DNA from: CAWATZ01 sp963784995
Lineage (GTDB): Bacteria; Planctomycetota; Planctomycetia; Gemmatales; Gemmataceae
DNA length: 64,000 nucleotides
NCBI GenBank assembly: GCA_963784995.1
Contig: CAWATZ010000013.1
Coordinates: 1,116,001 to 1,180,000, forward strand
Direction: 5' to 3'
Position numbers and translations under genes: made by a program
Notes under the pieces: model-generated
What the model saw: only the letters and a program-made list of their open reading frames with translations
What the model was told of the DNA's origin: nothing
Database searches by the model: none
Shown: in pieces, positions 18,297-26,750 of the stretch
Layout of the letters: every line of letters starts with the position of its first letter
Position numbering within the stretch: position 1 is the stretch's first letter

Positions 18297-18366
18297 AGGA
18301 ATGTGCTCCTGGGAGAGCAGGCAGGCTCCAACCCTGCCGCACAGGGTTCGACTCCTTGCGTTCCTG
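18297..18366 (+). tRNA. tRNA-Trp(CCA)
   Basis: Acceptor AGGAATG pairs with CGTTCCT, discriminator G. D stem GCTC/GAGC. Anticodon stem GCAGG/CCTGC with loop CTCCAAC gives CCA. Confidence 0.91.
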
Positions 18367-18404
18367 CTGCGGCCGACGGGGTCGGGTCCGTCGGCTTTGC
18401 CTGA

Positions 18405-18477
18405 TTCCTGGTGGTGCAATGGAATAGCATCGGACCCTCCGAAGGTCCAGATCCGGGTTCGAGTCCCGGCCGGGAAA
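18405..18477 (+). tRNA. tRNA-Arg(CCG)
   Basis: Acceptor TTCCTGG pairs with CCGGGAA. Anticodon stem GGACC/GGTCC with loop CTCCGAA gives CCG. T stem CCGGG/CCCGG. Confidence 0.88.
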
Positions 18478-18478
18478 C

Positions 18479-18560
18479 TCCAGCCCCAACTGACCGTTGG
18501 GAGTACCTCTGTCTTGAAAACGGAAGGTGGCCCCCTGAAAGGGCAACCCTCTCGGCATTT
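18479..18560 (+). other. Possible degenerate tRNA-Ser(TGA)
   Basis: An anticodon-like arm (TCTGT, loop CTTGAAA, ACGGA) would read TGA, and a hairpin resembling a variable arm follows. I find no T arm and no matching acceptor stem. It fills the gap between tRNA-Arg(CCG) and tRNA-Tyr and may be a decayed array member. Confidence 0.3.
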
Positions 18561-18580
18561 CTTCGTTGGGCTGGACCATC

Positions 18581-18661
18581 GCGTCGGCGCGCATTGGCGA
18601 GCCAGGCCGGCTGTAACCCGGCGGCCTTCGGGCTGTGCAGGTTCAACTCCTGCCCGGCGCA
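18581..18661 (+). tRNA. tRNA-Tyr(GTA)
   Basis: Acceptor GCGTCGG pairs with CCGGCGC (one G-U), discriminator A. Anticodon stem GCCGG/CCGGC with loop CTGTAAC gives GTA. A long variable arm as in bacterial tRNA-Tyr. T stem GCAGG/CCTGC. Confidence 0.9.
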
Positions 18662-18667
18662 CTCTTC

Positions 18668-18738
18668 GTCCTGTGGGTGTGGTGGACGCACGCAACTCTG
18701 CGAAGGTTGAAGACCAGGTTCGATTCCTGGATGGGACG
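18668..18738 (+). tRNA. tRNA-Arg(GCG), unusual anticodon
   Basis: Acceptor GTCCTGT pairs with ATGGGAC, discriminator G. Anticodon stem CAACT/GGTTG with loop CTGCGAA gives GCG. T stem CCAGG/CCTGG is perfect. Bacteria normally read CGC with an ACG (inosine) tRNA, so a GCG anticodon is notable. Last recognisable gene of the array. Confidence 0.78.
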
Positions 18739-19254
18739 CTTCCAGCATTTCTTCCTCCGCCACGTGGCGGAGTCTTCCCAGCAAACAAAAAAACCTCCAT
18801 ACTCTGGACAAGCTGCACTCCGTGCAGCTTACCTGGAGTACGGAGGCAAGAGCGGAACAAACCGCAGCAGACCGGGGTCACCGGCCTCGAATCCTGGACG
18901 ACTTCGTGCAGGGGTGGGGGGTTGCCGTAAGTCGCGGGATGGACAGGGTTTCGCCTGCTACCCATCCCTTCGGCAGAGCAGCCAACTGAGCAAATGCCTC
19001 CTCAGTTCCGTCTCTTTGCGTCGCCAGCTCGCGCTGACTTTGCCCTTTCGAGGATGAAAGGCGTGGGGATTCGAGCGACGCCACCACGGTTTGCTCCCGA
19101 GGCCTCCACCAAAGCTGGAGGCGCCGTTTGCTGCTCAAACTGTAGCTTGGTTTTTGCTCCGAAGCAAATCGCGGGCCAGGGTTTTGCGCAAGCGCGCCAC
19201 CCAGTGCGTCCGCGCCCGGCTGGTACGCCTCGACCTGTCAATCGGCTGGGCCTG
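18739..19254. other. Region without a supported gene, downstream of the tRNA array
   Basis: Contains an 18-base perfect palindrome (CTCCGCCACGTGGCGGAG, about 18753-18770), a nested inverted repeat at 18792-18846 (outer arms ACCTCCATACTCTGG / CCTGGAGTACGGAGG, inner hairpin AAGCTGCAC/GTGCAGCTT), and a T-loop-like CTCGAATCC near 18890 that could be the relic of another tRNA. I see no credible open reading frame. Confidence 0.5.
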
Positions 19255-19488
19255 TCAAAACGAATACACCAGGTCCGGATCCACCCGCACCTGATTGACC
19301 AGCTTCCGCCCGGCCAGCATGGGGCGAAGCGTTTCCTGGGCCATCTGCTTGAGGTAGTAACTGGAAACGTTGCCGTGGATGGTGATGGTCGTGTCCGTCT
19401 CCTCCAGCGATAACTGCCGCAGAGCCAGGATTGGGCTCTGCCGAAGGACCTGAAGGGTTGAAGCGCGCTCCTGGGTTGTCGTACTCAT
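19255..19488 (-). CDS. Small BON-domain protein
   Basis: A 77-residue protein consisting of one BON domain (LSLEETDTTITIHGNVSSYY, then a C-terminal strand KLVNQVRVDP). BON domains bind phospholipid or other envelope ligands and often occur in stress-protective periplasmic proteins. No signal peptide is visible, so location is uncertain. The ATG at 19488 is preferred over one at 19518 because GAGGA lies upstream of it. Neighbours on both sides are non-coding. Confidence 0.78.
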   Translation of the reverse strand: MSTTTQERASTLQVLRQSPILALRQLSLEETDTTITIHGNVSSYYLKQMAQETLRPMLAGRKLVNQVRVDPDLVYSF

Positions 19489-19793
19489 GCTTGCATCCTC
19501 ATCACTCAGGGCATCCATTCAGCGGCCCGGCGAGTCAACGCAGGAACGTGGACCGCTGAACAGGGAGAGTTTTTCCGAGTGAAACAGCCATCCGTTGCTG
19601 GTCGGAACTTCGGCCTTCGGAGGCGAACAGGCAAGGATCTGGCCGATCCGACCGGATGGGACCACCAACTCCACCTATCGTAAGCGGGTTTTTGAGAAGA
19701 TCAAACGAAAATTTGCCGAAAACAGCAATTATTCCGTTGCGAACAGAAAAAGTGATTGGGAAAGGCAAGCTGGGAGATTTGGCGAACCCTCCC
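19489..19793. other. Intergenic region, nothing recognised
   Basis: About 300 bases between the BON gene and the palindrome at 19794. Locally AT-rich near 19680-19760 (GATCAAACGAAAATTTGCCG). Short open frames on both strands have no plausible start signals or family features. Confidence 0.4.
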
Positions 19794-19852
19794 GTTAGCC
19801 CGACGCGCCAGCGAGGGACGCTGTCGAACCCTCGCTGGCGCGTCGGGCTAAC
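19794..19852. repeat. Perfect palindromic repeat supplying a stop codon
   Basis: Perfect 24-base arms (19794-19817 and 19829-19852) with an 11-base loop. Read on the minus strand its first bases, GTTAG, give the TAG stop (19848-19850) of the RsbW-like gene, the same arrangement as at 4142. Confidence 0.85.
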
Positions 19853-20309
19853 AGGATCGCTGCTTGCACAGCGTCACGCAGTTGCCGGCCGCGTTGTAGC
19901 GGACCCAGGTCATGTAGCACTGCATCAGGAACATTCCGCGACCACTGTCGCGTTCCAGGTTTTCGTCCGCCAGCGGATCGGGGACCTCGCGGGGATCAAA
20001 ACCCGGACCCTGATCCTCGACCTCGACCAGCAGACGGTCCGGGCCCACCTGATAGCGAATCTCGACCTGCTTGCTGGGGTCGTAGCGATGGCCGTGCTTG
20101 ATGGCGTTGACGATGGCTTCCTCCATCGCCAGCCGAACGGCGAACGTCTCCTGAGTCGAGTAGCCGGTCGCGACCAGAACGGCCAGCAGCTCGGTTAGCA
20201 CCGAATCCATTTCGGCCGTGGAATGGATGGTTTCGTGGCGCCAGACGGTCACAGGCTCCTGGGCGTGTTCTGCTTCCCGCAGACAGACTTCCGGGAATCG
20301 ATGCTGCAT
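19848..20309 (-). CDS. RsbW-like anti-sigma regulatory ATP-binding protein
   Basis: A 153-residue GHKL ATPase of the RsbW/SpoIIAB family (HATPase_c_2). The N box is EEAIVNAIKHGH, the G1 box VEDQGPGFDP and the G2 box SGRGMFLM. Such proteins bind or phosphorylate an anti-sigma antagonist in partner-switching pathways, whose phosphatases are SpoIIE-type proteins like the one at 4142-5326. The ATG at 20309 is preceded by GAGG at good spacing; the open frame further upstream lacks family similarity. The C-terminal residues (CKQRSC) and stop run into a palindromic repeat, so the original end may have been altered. Confidence 0.88.
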   Translation of the reverse strand: MQHRFPEVCLREAEHAQEPVTVWRHETIHSTAEMDSVLTELLAVLVATGYSTQETFAVRLAMEEAIVNAIKHGHRYDPSKQVEIRYQVGPDRLLVEVEDQGPGFDPREVPDPLADENLERDSGRGMFLMQCYMTWVRYNAAGNCVTLCKQRSC

Positions 20310-20573
20310 CAGAACCTCATTGAGGGCAAAGTCCACTGGAATCACGCCTTCCGATGGCAGAAACCGGACAGAAACCACGTGAATGAGCAAGCACTTTCTC
20401 AGTCCGGGGCAAAACACTGCACCTTGTCAGGGCTAGACGGGTTTGTTACTTCGGCCCTGCCGGGGCGAGCTGATACTCCATTATGGCTTCTTCCGGCCCG
20501 GCGTGCCGGACAAAATCCTGCAACCCCCTCCCGACCCGGTCCGGTTGTGACGGCCTCGCCCATCGGGGAAGGG

Positions 20574-20602
20574 CTGACAGCAGCCAAACCGGCTGCTACA
20601 CT
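20574..20602 (+). promoter_or_regulatory. Probable sigma-70 promoter of the aminotransferase gene
   Basis: CTGACA (20574-20579), 17 bases, TACACT (20597-20602), about 55 bases before the ATG at 20658. One and two mismatches to consensus. Confidence 0.5.
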
Positions 20603-20657
20603 GAGAAATTGGTAATGAAAATTCCCCGCCCTGCCGGAACAGTCCCTGGACTCAGCC

Positions 20658-21887
20658 ATGCAAAGCGAACCCAACATTGTCCAGACGCCGTTTCAGATCA
20701 ACGTGGCCGACCGAGTGAAACGGCTGCCGCCTTACCTCTTTGGTAAGATCAACGAGTTAAAATATCGCAAACGGCGCGCCGGGATCGACGTTATCGACCT
20801 GGGCATGGGCAATCCGACCGACGTGCCCGATCCGCTGGTGATCGACAAGCTGTGCGAGGCGGCCCGGGACGAGCGGAACCATCGCTATCCGTTCAGCAGC
20901 GGTCTGCCGCACCTGCGCCGCGAGGTGGCCCTGCGTTACCAGCGGCGGCACGGCGTCCTGCTCGATTCCGACAGCGAGGTGCTGCCCGGCCTGGGTTCCA
21001 AGGAAGTGTTCAGCCACACCTGCCTGGCCCTGCTCGGTCCGGGCGACACGGCCATTGTGCCGGCCCCCTCGTTTCCCATCCACGTCTACGCCGTGGCCCT
21101 GGCCTCGGCCAACGTCATCAGCCTCGATTGCACCAAGCCGGACCGCTTCCTGTCCAGCGTGGCCACCGTGGCCGAGCATCTGTATCCCCGGCCCAAGGTG
21201 CTGGTGCTGAACTATCCGCACAACCCGACGACGACCGTGATCGAGCGCGACTTCTTCGTGGACGTGGTGGCCCTGGCCCGCAAGTTCGGCTTCATGGTCA
21301 TTCACGATTTCGCCTACGGCGACGTCTGCTTTGACGGCTACCAGGCCCCGAGCTTCCTGAGCGTGCCCGGGGCCAAGGAGGTGGGCGTCGAGACGACGAC
21401 GATGAGCAAGGGCTTCAACATGGCCGGCTGGCGGCTGGGCTTCTGCTGCGGCAACGCCGAGATGGTCCGGGCCCTGGCCACCATCAAGGGCTACTACGAC
21501 TACGGCATTTTCGCCCCCATCCAGGTGGCCGGCATCGTCGCCCTGCGGCACTGCGAGCCGCTGGTCGAGCAGCAGGCCCTGGAGTATCAGCGCCGCCGGG
21601 ACGTGCTGGTTGACGGCCTGCGCCGCATCGGCTGGGAAGTGGAGCCGCCCCGGGCCAGCATGTTCGTCTGGGCCCGCTATCCGCAGGAATGGCGGGAGCG
21701 GCTGGGCTCGATCGACTTCGCCATGAAGCTGCTGGAAGAGGCCGAGGTCGCGGTCAGTCCCGGCCGGGGCTTCGGCGAACTGGGCGAGGGCTATCTCCGG
21801 CTGGCCCTGGTCGAGAACGAACAGCGGCTGCGCCAGGCGGTCCGGCAGATCGGCCGCTGCCTTCGCGGCGAGGCCGTCGTGGGCTGA
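20658..21887 (+). CDS. PLP-dependent class I/II aminotransferase, AlaC-like
   Basis: A 409-residue fold-type I aminotransferase. Seen: the N-terminal substrate segment DLGMGNPTD, the cofactor-ring region, LNYPHNPTTTV (conserved Asn), DFAYGDVCFDG (PLP-pyridine Asp and Tyr), the PLP lysine in TMSKGFNMAGWRLGF, and the C-terminal carboxylate Arg (GYLRLALVENEQRL). The SKGFNMAGWR motif and overall order match AlaC/LL-diaminopimelate aminotransferase relatives, so transamination of alanine/glutamate or a related substrate is most likely; the exact substrate cannot be read. Length is normal. A YbjQ gene follows 46 bases later and may be co-transcribed. Confidence 0.92.
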   Translation: MQSEPNIVQTPFQINVADRVKRLPPYLFGKINELKYRKRRAGIDVIDLGMGNPTDVPDPLVIDKLCEAARDERNHRYPFSSGLPHLRREVALRYQRRHGVLLDSDSEVLPGLGSKEVFSHTCLALLGPGDTAIVPAPSFPIHVYAVALASANVISLDCTKPDRFLSSVATVAEHLYPRPKVLVLNYPHNPTTTVIERDFFVDVVALARKFGFMVIHDFAYGDVCFDGYQAPSFLSVPGAKEVGVETTTMSKGFNMAGWRLGFCCGNAEMVRALATIKGYYDYGIFAPIQVAGIVALRHCEPLVEQQALEYQRRRDVLVDGLRRIGWEVEPPRASMFVWARYPQEWRERLGSIDFAMKLLEEAEVAVSPGRGFGELGEGYLRLALVENEQRLRQAVRQIGRCLRGEAVVG

Positions 21888-21933
21888 GCCGCAAGCGGCT
21901 GGGGGGATCGTCTCTTGGAAGCGAGGACAAGCC

Positions 21934-22320
21934 ATGATTGTAACCACGACGTTCAACATCGACGGGCATGAAGTCATCGAGTACCTGGGAGTGGTCCGGG
22001 GCATCATTGTGCGAGCGCCCACCATCGCCCAGGGGTTCCTCGGCGGCCTGAAAAACCTGATCGGCGGCCGGATCGGCGCTTACACGGACATGTGCGAGCA
22101 GGCCCGGCAGCAAGCCTACGAGGAGATGATCGAGCACGCCAAGCAGCTGGGGGCCAACGCCATTCTCGGCGTCTGCTACGACGCCTCCGAGGTGGTCAGC
22201 AAGGGCTCCGCCACCGAGGTCCTCTGCTACGGCACCGGCGTGGTGATCCGGCCGCTCCGCAATGCCAGCCCGGCCCAGGAGCGCCCAGCCGGGCGCAGCG
22301 AGCGGATCACTCCGGAATAG
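21934..22320 (+). CDS. YbjQ family (DUF74) protein
   Basis: A 128-residue protein matching the YbjQ/DUF74 family: the N-terminal strand with GVVRGIIVRAP, the core YTDMCEQARQQAYEEM, the segment LGANAILGVCYDASEV, and the end YGTGVVIRP. Members form small, probably pentameric, soluble proteins once proposed to bind heavy metals; function is not established. About 20 extra residues at the C-terminus (SPAQERPAGRSERITPE) go beyond the usual domain end. Confidence 0.9.
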   Translation: MIVTTTFNIDGHEVIEYLGVVRGIIVRAPTIAQGFLGGLKNLIGGRIGAYTDMCEQARQQAYEEMIEHAKQLGANAILGVCYDASEVVSKGSATEVLCYGTGVVIRPLRNASPAQERPAGRSERITPE

Positions 22321-22492
22321 TCATTACGAAGCCGGGACAGACCGCGCCGCCACAAACTCTGCCGGTTCTTTCAGCAATCACGGGAGCGTTCCGGGAGCGC
22401 CCCGATTTGCAGGTCAAATCGTTTTTCTCTTCTCTGCCGGCGTGTCGAATTGTGCAGCAGAAACGCTCGGCCTCTGCCAGGAGAGATGGGAA

Positions 22493-23293
22493 ATGAAGCG
22501 CTGGACCTGTCTGACCGTCTTGCTGCTGCTGAGTAACTGGGTTGGCTGGTCGTCGGCCCAGCAGATCGCCTACCCCCTGCGAGGGGCCCCACTCCCCACC
22601 AGCGACGGAGAAGCAGCCACCCGGCCCCCCAAGCCCGACGCGCAAGCAAGGGACACGCTCGTGCGGCCAATGCTCGTGTACCCGCACCAGGTGGCCGGCT
22701 GCGTGCTGGACGAGCAACCGAGTGCATCCGTACCCCTGGCGTTTTTACCGCCGGGTGGCGTCGCCGTGAGTGCCTCCAGGCCCGCCTTGCCCTCTCCCCG
22801 GGTCGCCGAGCCCGCGCAACCAGCTCCGCTGGCCCAGGCAAGTTTGCCCCCGTCTCCGATTTCGTATCAGATTGTCTATCCTTTCAGTTCCCCGCCATTG
22901 ACCTTCCCCTCGACCACCCCCACGGTGGAAGCTGCCGCTGACAATCCGCCCGCCGGGACCAGCAGCGACAAGTCGATGTCCGGGTCCATTCCGCTCTACC
23001 CGGTTCCGGGCGCGGAGCCGAATGCCAGGGGCTCCGCTCCAACCGGCACGGCGACTGCAATTCCGCATCAAACCCAGCCAGGCCAACCGGCCAGGCCTGT
23101 CAGTCAGTTTGCCGCGGATCGGGTCGAACCCTCACGGGCGGGACCCGGCTGGGGCGAACCAGCTATCCCGCAGCGGCATTCCCAGCCGGCGGCCCTCGTT
23201 CCCCCCGTGAATCCCAGCCTGATCCCGCCTCCCCCGCCGTTTCCTTCCGCCGGACCAAACACCTACGGTGTTCCTCCGTGGAAAGCGAACTGA
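22493..23293 (+). CDS. Proline-rich exported protein of unknown function
   Basis: A 266-residue protein with a clear signal peptide (MKRWTCLTVLLLLSNWVGWSSA, cleavage near residue 22), followed by a low-complexity Pro/Ala/Ser/Gln chain without recognisable domains. The ATG at 22493 is preceded by GAGA. The composition suggests an extended cell-envelope protein. No family is recognised. Confidence 0.72.
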   Translation: MKRWTCLTVLLLLSNWVGWSSAQQIAYPLRGAPLPTSDGEAATRPPKPDAQARDTLVRPMLVYPHQVAGCVLDEQPSASVPLAFLPPGGVAVSASRPALPSPRVAEPAQPAPLAQASLPPSPISYQIVYPFSSPPLTFPSTTPTVEAAADNPPAGTSSDKSMSGSIPLYPVPGAEPNARGSAPTGTATAIPHQTQPGQPARPVSQFAADRVEPSRAGPGWGEPAIPQRHSQPAALVPPVNPSLIPPPPPFPSAGPNTYGVPPWKAN

Positions 23294-23525
23294 GCCGGGC
23301 GGATGTCACACCCTGAGCGGTAGGGAGACCCCCCCGCGATCGGTTCCACCGGCGCTAGCCCAGGCGACTCGGCGCGGTCCCGAGGAACCGGATCATGCAC
23401 TCCTTCTTCCAGACCGGCGGTAACCTTCTCCGCGCCGCCACTCTCACCCTTTCCCGCCTGCTGTCGTTCCGCGCCCATTCGCCGCACACGCAGAGCCGAT
23501 CCAAAGCGGAGCGAGAAACGAAAAC

Positions 23526-23547
23526 GGGGAAGCCTTTCAGCTTCCCC
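23526..23547 (-). terminator. Rho-independent terminator of the HEAT-like gene
   Basis: GGGGAAGC/GCTTCCCC, an 8-bp perfect stem with a 6-base loop. On the minus strand it is followed by GTTTTCGTTTC. It lies 26 bases beyond the stop of the gene at 23573 and between convergent genes. Confidence 0.7.
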
Positions 23548-23572
23548 TGGGCAGTTCTCGGTCCCACGAACA

Positions 23573-24280
23573 CTACCGTGAGCGGATCACGTCGGCCGCG
23601 AAGCGGGCGCTCTCGCGGACATCCCTGCTGTCATCAGCCTGGGCGGCTTGCTGGAGTGCCGACAGCGAGGACGGATCGGCGATCAGCCCCAGCGCCCGGG
23701 CGGCGGCCTCGCGGGCCAGCGGGCTCCGATCCGTGACCAGAACGGATTGCAGCGGTCCGACGGCCTGCGACGCCCTGAGCCGGCCCAGCGCGATCATGGC
23801 GTCGGAGCGTGCTTGCACGTCCACGTTGTTCAGCTGCTGCAAGTACCGATCGATCTCGGCACTTTGCTGCGGTGTCGCTCCCCATCCTCCCGTTGGAGTC
23901 ACAGGAGTCGGCACCTTCCGCAGTTGCTCGGGAGCCACCGGCACGGGCGCCGGCGGCAGAGGTGCGGGCTGGTAGGCAGGCGGGGGCGGGGCCGCGTAAC
24001 CCGGGGCGGCCGGCTGGGCGGCGTAACCGGGCTGGGCGGCGTAACCGGGCTGAACCACGGTTACCGGGGCCGGCTGGGCAACGACCACCGGAGGCGGCGC
24101 CACCACAACGGGCGGATAGTACCCGTAGGGGTAGCCGTAAGGATAGCCGTAATACGGCCGATAGTAACCAGGGAAGGGTACGCCGATGCCGATGCCGATG
24201 CGCACCCCTGCCTGGGCCGTGGTCCACGGCCAGGCGGCCAGGAGCAGGGCACAGGCGGTGAAAAGTCTCAAGGGCCTCAT
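23573..24280 (-). CDS. Exported protein with a Gly/Tyr/Pro-rich region and HEAT-like repeats
   Basis: A 235-residue protein. It has a signal peptide (residues 1-23, ending TTAQA), then a region rich in Tyr, Gly and Pro (PYYGYPYGYPYGYYPP), tandem PGYAAQ units, and a C-terminal domain (about 150-235) with two HEAT/armadillo-like helices (AMIALGRLRASQAVGPLQSV, EAAARALGLIADPSSLSALQ). The ATG at 24280 is preceded by GGAGGG. It is likely periplasmic or surface-attached, with a protein-binding C-terminus. The role is unknown. Confidence 0.8.
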   Translation of the reverse strand: MRPLRLFTACALLLAAWPWTTAQAGVRIGIGIGVPFPGYYRPYYGYPYGYPYGYYPPVVVAPPPVVVAQPAPVTVVQPGYAAQPGYAAQPAAPGYAAPPPPAYQPAPLPPAPVPVAPEQLRKVPTPVTPTGGWGATPQQSAEIDRYLQQLNNVDVQARSDAMIALGRLRASQAVGPLQSVLVTDRSPLAREAAARALGLIADPSSLSALQQAAQADDSRDVRESARFAADVIRSR

Positions 24281-24425
24281 AACAACCCTCCTTTCTCTGG
24301 GTTGCCTGGTTGACCGGACTCGGTCTGCAAACAGACAATCCCATGTCCTCTTCGGCATCCTTTGCTGTTGTCCTGAAACCCGTGAGCGCCGAAAACCCCT
24401 TGCTCCCATCATCCCAGCACGAGGA

Positions 24426-25160
24426 TCATGCCCTGCCGTGCGTTTTCGTCAAGTCCAACCGGGTATCGCTGCCCGGCTTCTCTCCGCGGCGCCAGCCCTC
24501 CATGATCAGACCGTTCACCTCCGGATGATCGTTGACGTGATCCTCCGCACGCATGCCATGCCGGCCTGGCAGAGTCGCCGCACGAATCCCAAATACGACT
24601 CCCGCCACGATGGGTGCCAGGATGGCCAGAAGAAGGCCAAGGGATTCCTCCGGCGTCCAGGAGGAATCGGGCACCTTGAACTGCACGTGATAGAGCAGGC
24701 CCAGGCCAAGGGGAACAAAGGTGACGCAAAACCAGATCGCGGACTGGGAAAGCAAGCGTTTCTGCTTGGCATGAAGTTGTTTGCATTCCGCGCACCGCGG
24801 CACCCGCACGGAGCGAGCCGCGTAACTGTAAGTGACCCGGGTCTCTCGATGAGAGATCGCCGTGGTCTCCGTGGCGAGGATCTGGTGCATCTTGTGGTGG
24901 ACCGCACCGGTCGTTTTGTTCCGAGAACAGTACCAGCACGTTTCCCCCTGGGCCGGGCTCGAAGGTTGTGGGTTTTGCACCACTGCCGAGGATTGAGCCG
25001 GGTCCAGGCCGGTGCCGGCACCGGGAGCTGTTGTCGGTTGAGCAGAACGAGTCCCCGCACGCTCGCCCTGCTTGCTCGAGGTCCCGGAGGCCACGATGAG
25101 GAAGATCACCCCTGTGATTCCGATTCCAATGACCAGGCTCAGGATGACGGTTGGGTCCAT
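24426..25160 (-). CDS. Membrane protein with CxxC pairs, unknown function
   Basis: A 244-residue protein. An N-terminal helix (about 5-26, ILSLVIGIGITGVIFLIVAS) is followed by a disordered Ala/Thr/Pro linker, a zinc-ribbon-like part with CWYC (about 75) and CAEC (about 125), and two hydrophobic segments (about 147-165 and 175-198). The ATG at 25160 is preceded by TGGAG. The topology suggests a polytopic inner-membrane protein. I do not recognise the family. Confidence 0.75.
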   Translation of the reverse strand: MDPTVILSLVIGIGITGVIFLIVASGTSSKQGERAGTRSAQPTTAPGAGTGLDPAQSSAVVQNPQPSSPAQGETCWYCSRNKTTGAVHHKMHQILATETTAISHRETRVTYSYAARSVRVPRCAECKQLHAKQKRLLSQSAIWFCVTFVPLGLGLLYHVQFKVPDSSWTPEESLGLLLAILAPIVAGVVFGIRAATLPGRHGMRAEDHVNDHPEVNGLIMEGWRRGEKPGSDTRLDLTKTHGRA

Positions 25161-25309
25161 AGGCTCTCCAGGAGATCCAGCTCCAGGAAGTGGCCAGCGG
25201 CGCAATTGCCCCTCAACCCACCGTGGGAGCAGGAAGGTTTTGCCAAAAGCCTAGCTTGCAAGACCGTTGCGGTCAAACCAGCACGGAAGAGCAGGGTGAA
25301 CGAGGGCCT

Positions 25310-26731
25310 TTACGCGAGGATGTCCCGGACGACGTGGCCCTCCACGTCGGTCAGACGGAAATTCCGGCCGCTGTAGCGATAGGTGAGCTTCTCGTGGTCC
25401 AGGCCGAGCAGGTGCAGGATGGTCGCTTGCAGATCATGCACGTGGACCTTGTTCTCGACCGCCTGATGGCCAAACTCATCGGTGGCCCCGTAGGCGAAGC
25501 CCGGCTTGAGGCCGGCGCCGGCCAGCCAGACGGTGAAGCCCAGCGGGTTGTGGTCCCGGCCGGTGCCGCCCTTCTCGGAGTAGGGAGTCCGGCCAAACTC
25601 GCTGCCCCACCAGACGATGGTGTCTTCCAGCAGGCCACGCTGTTTCAGGTCGGTCAGCAGGCCGGCCACCGGCTTATCGACGGCCCTGGCGTGGTCGCCA
25701 TGCCTGGGCAGGTTGGAGTGCTGATCCCACGCGGGGTTTGCGGTGCTGTCGCCGTAGGTCACCTGAATGTAACGCACGCCGGCCTCGCACATCCGGCGGG
25801 CCAGCAAGCACTGCCGGCCATAGTTGTCGGTCGCCGGCTCGCCGATGCCGTAAAGACTCTGGGTCGCCTTTGTTTCTTTTGAGAGGTCCAATACGTCGGG
25901 GCAGTTGGCCTGCATGCGCCAGGCCAGGTCGAATGAGCTGGCCACCGCTTCCAGCTCGGAATCGCCGGGGTTCTTCTTCAGCTGCTCGGCGTTGATCTGC
26001 TGTAACAGATCGAAGGTGCGGCGCTGGTCTGCGGCCGACAGAGTGGGATTGGTCAGGTTGCGGATGGTCGCCTCGCTGGCCGGCCCGCCGGCCCGGCCGA
26101 GGGCCGTGCCCTGGAACGCGGCGGGCAGGAAGGCGTTGCCGTAGTTGCGCGGGCCGCCGTTGCCGGCCGACGGGGCGATCGACACGAAGCCGGGCAGGTT
26201 CTTGTTCTCGGTGCCCAGGCCGTACAGCACCCACGAGCCCATCGACGGCCGGATAAAACTGGTCGAGCCGCAGTGCAGGAACAGCGTCGCCGGGCCGTGG
26301 GCGACACCCTCGGTCTGCATCGCGTGCAGGAAGCACAAATCATCGACGTGCTTGCTGATCTCGGGAAAGAGGTTCGAGGCCCACTTGCCCGATTGGCCGT
26401 GCCGGGCGAACTTCCACAGCGGCTTCATGACGCGCTGCGAGCTGCCGCGCATGCCGGTGTTGGCCAGGACGCGGGCGTCCTGAAAGACCAGGGCCTTGCC
26501 GTCCTGCCGGTCCAGCTCCGGCTTGTAGTCGAAGGAATCGACGTGGCTGACGCCGCCCTGCATGAACAGGAAGATGACGCGCTTCGCCTTCGGAGCGAAG
26601 TGCGGCAGCCGGGGTGCGAGCGGATTGCCGGCAGCCGCGGCCTGCTCGGCGGCCAGGCCCGCCAGGGCGAGATAACCGAAGCCGCAGGCGGCCTGTCGCA
26701 GCATGTCTCGACGACTGAACAGAGCTGTCAT
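25310..26731 (-). CDS. DUF1501 exported protein (sulfatase-like)
   Basis: A 473-residue protein with a twin-arginine-like N-terminus (FSRRDMLRQAACGFGYLALAGLAAEQAAAA). DUF1501 features: KRVIFLFMQGGVSHVDSFDYKP, SNLFPEISKHVDDLCFLHAM, and the C-terminal EFGRTPYSEKGGTGRDHNP metal-site region typical of the alkaline phosphatase/sulfatase-like fold. It lies 19 bases downstream of the DUF1549/DUF1553 gene. This pair is a hallmark of planctomycetes and verrucomicrobia, often linked to degradation of sulfated polysaccharides or other extracellular substrates; the true reaction is unknown. Confidence 0.94.
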   Translation of the reverse strand: MTALFSRRDMLRQAACGFGYLALAGLAAEQAAAAGNPLAPRLPHFAPKAKRVIFLFMQGGVSHVDSFDYKPELDRQDGKALVFQDARVLANTGMRGSSQRVMKPLWKFARHGQSGKWASNLFPEISKHVDDLCFLHAMQTEGVAHGPATLFLHCGSTSFIRPSMGSWVLYGLGTENKNLPGFVSIAPSAGNGGPRNYGNAFLPAAFQGTALGRAGGPASEATIRNLTNPTLSAADQRRTFDLLQQINAEQLKKNPGDSELEAVASSFDLAWRMQANCPDVLDLSKETKATQSLYGIGEPATDNYGRQCLLARRMCEAGVRYIQVTYGDSTANPAWDQHSNLPRHGDHARAVDKPVAGLLTDLKQRGLLEDTIVWWGSEFGRTPYSEKGGTGRDHNPLGFTVWLAGAGLKPGFAYGATDEFGHQAVENKVHVHDLQATILHLLGLDHEKLTYRYSGRNFRLTDVEGHVVRDILA

Positions 26732-26750
26732 CGCGGTGTACTCCACGCTC

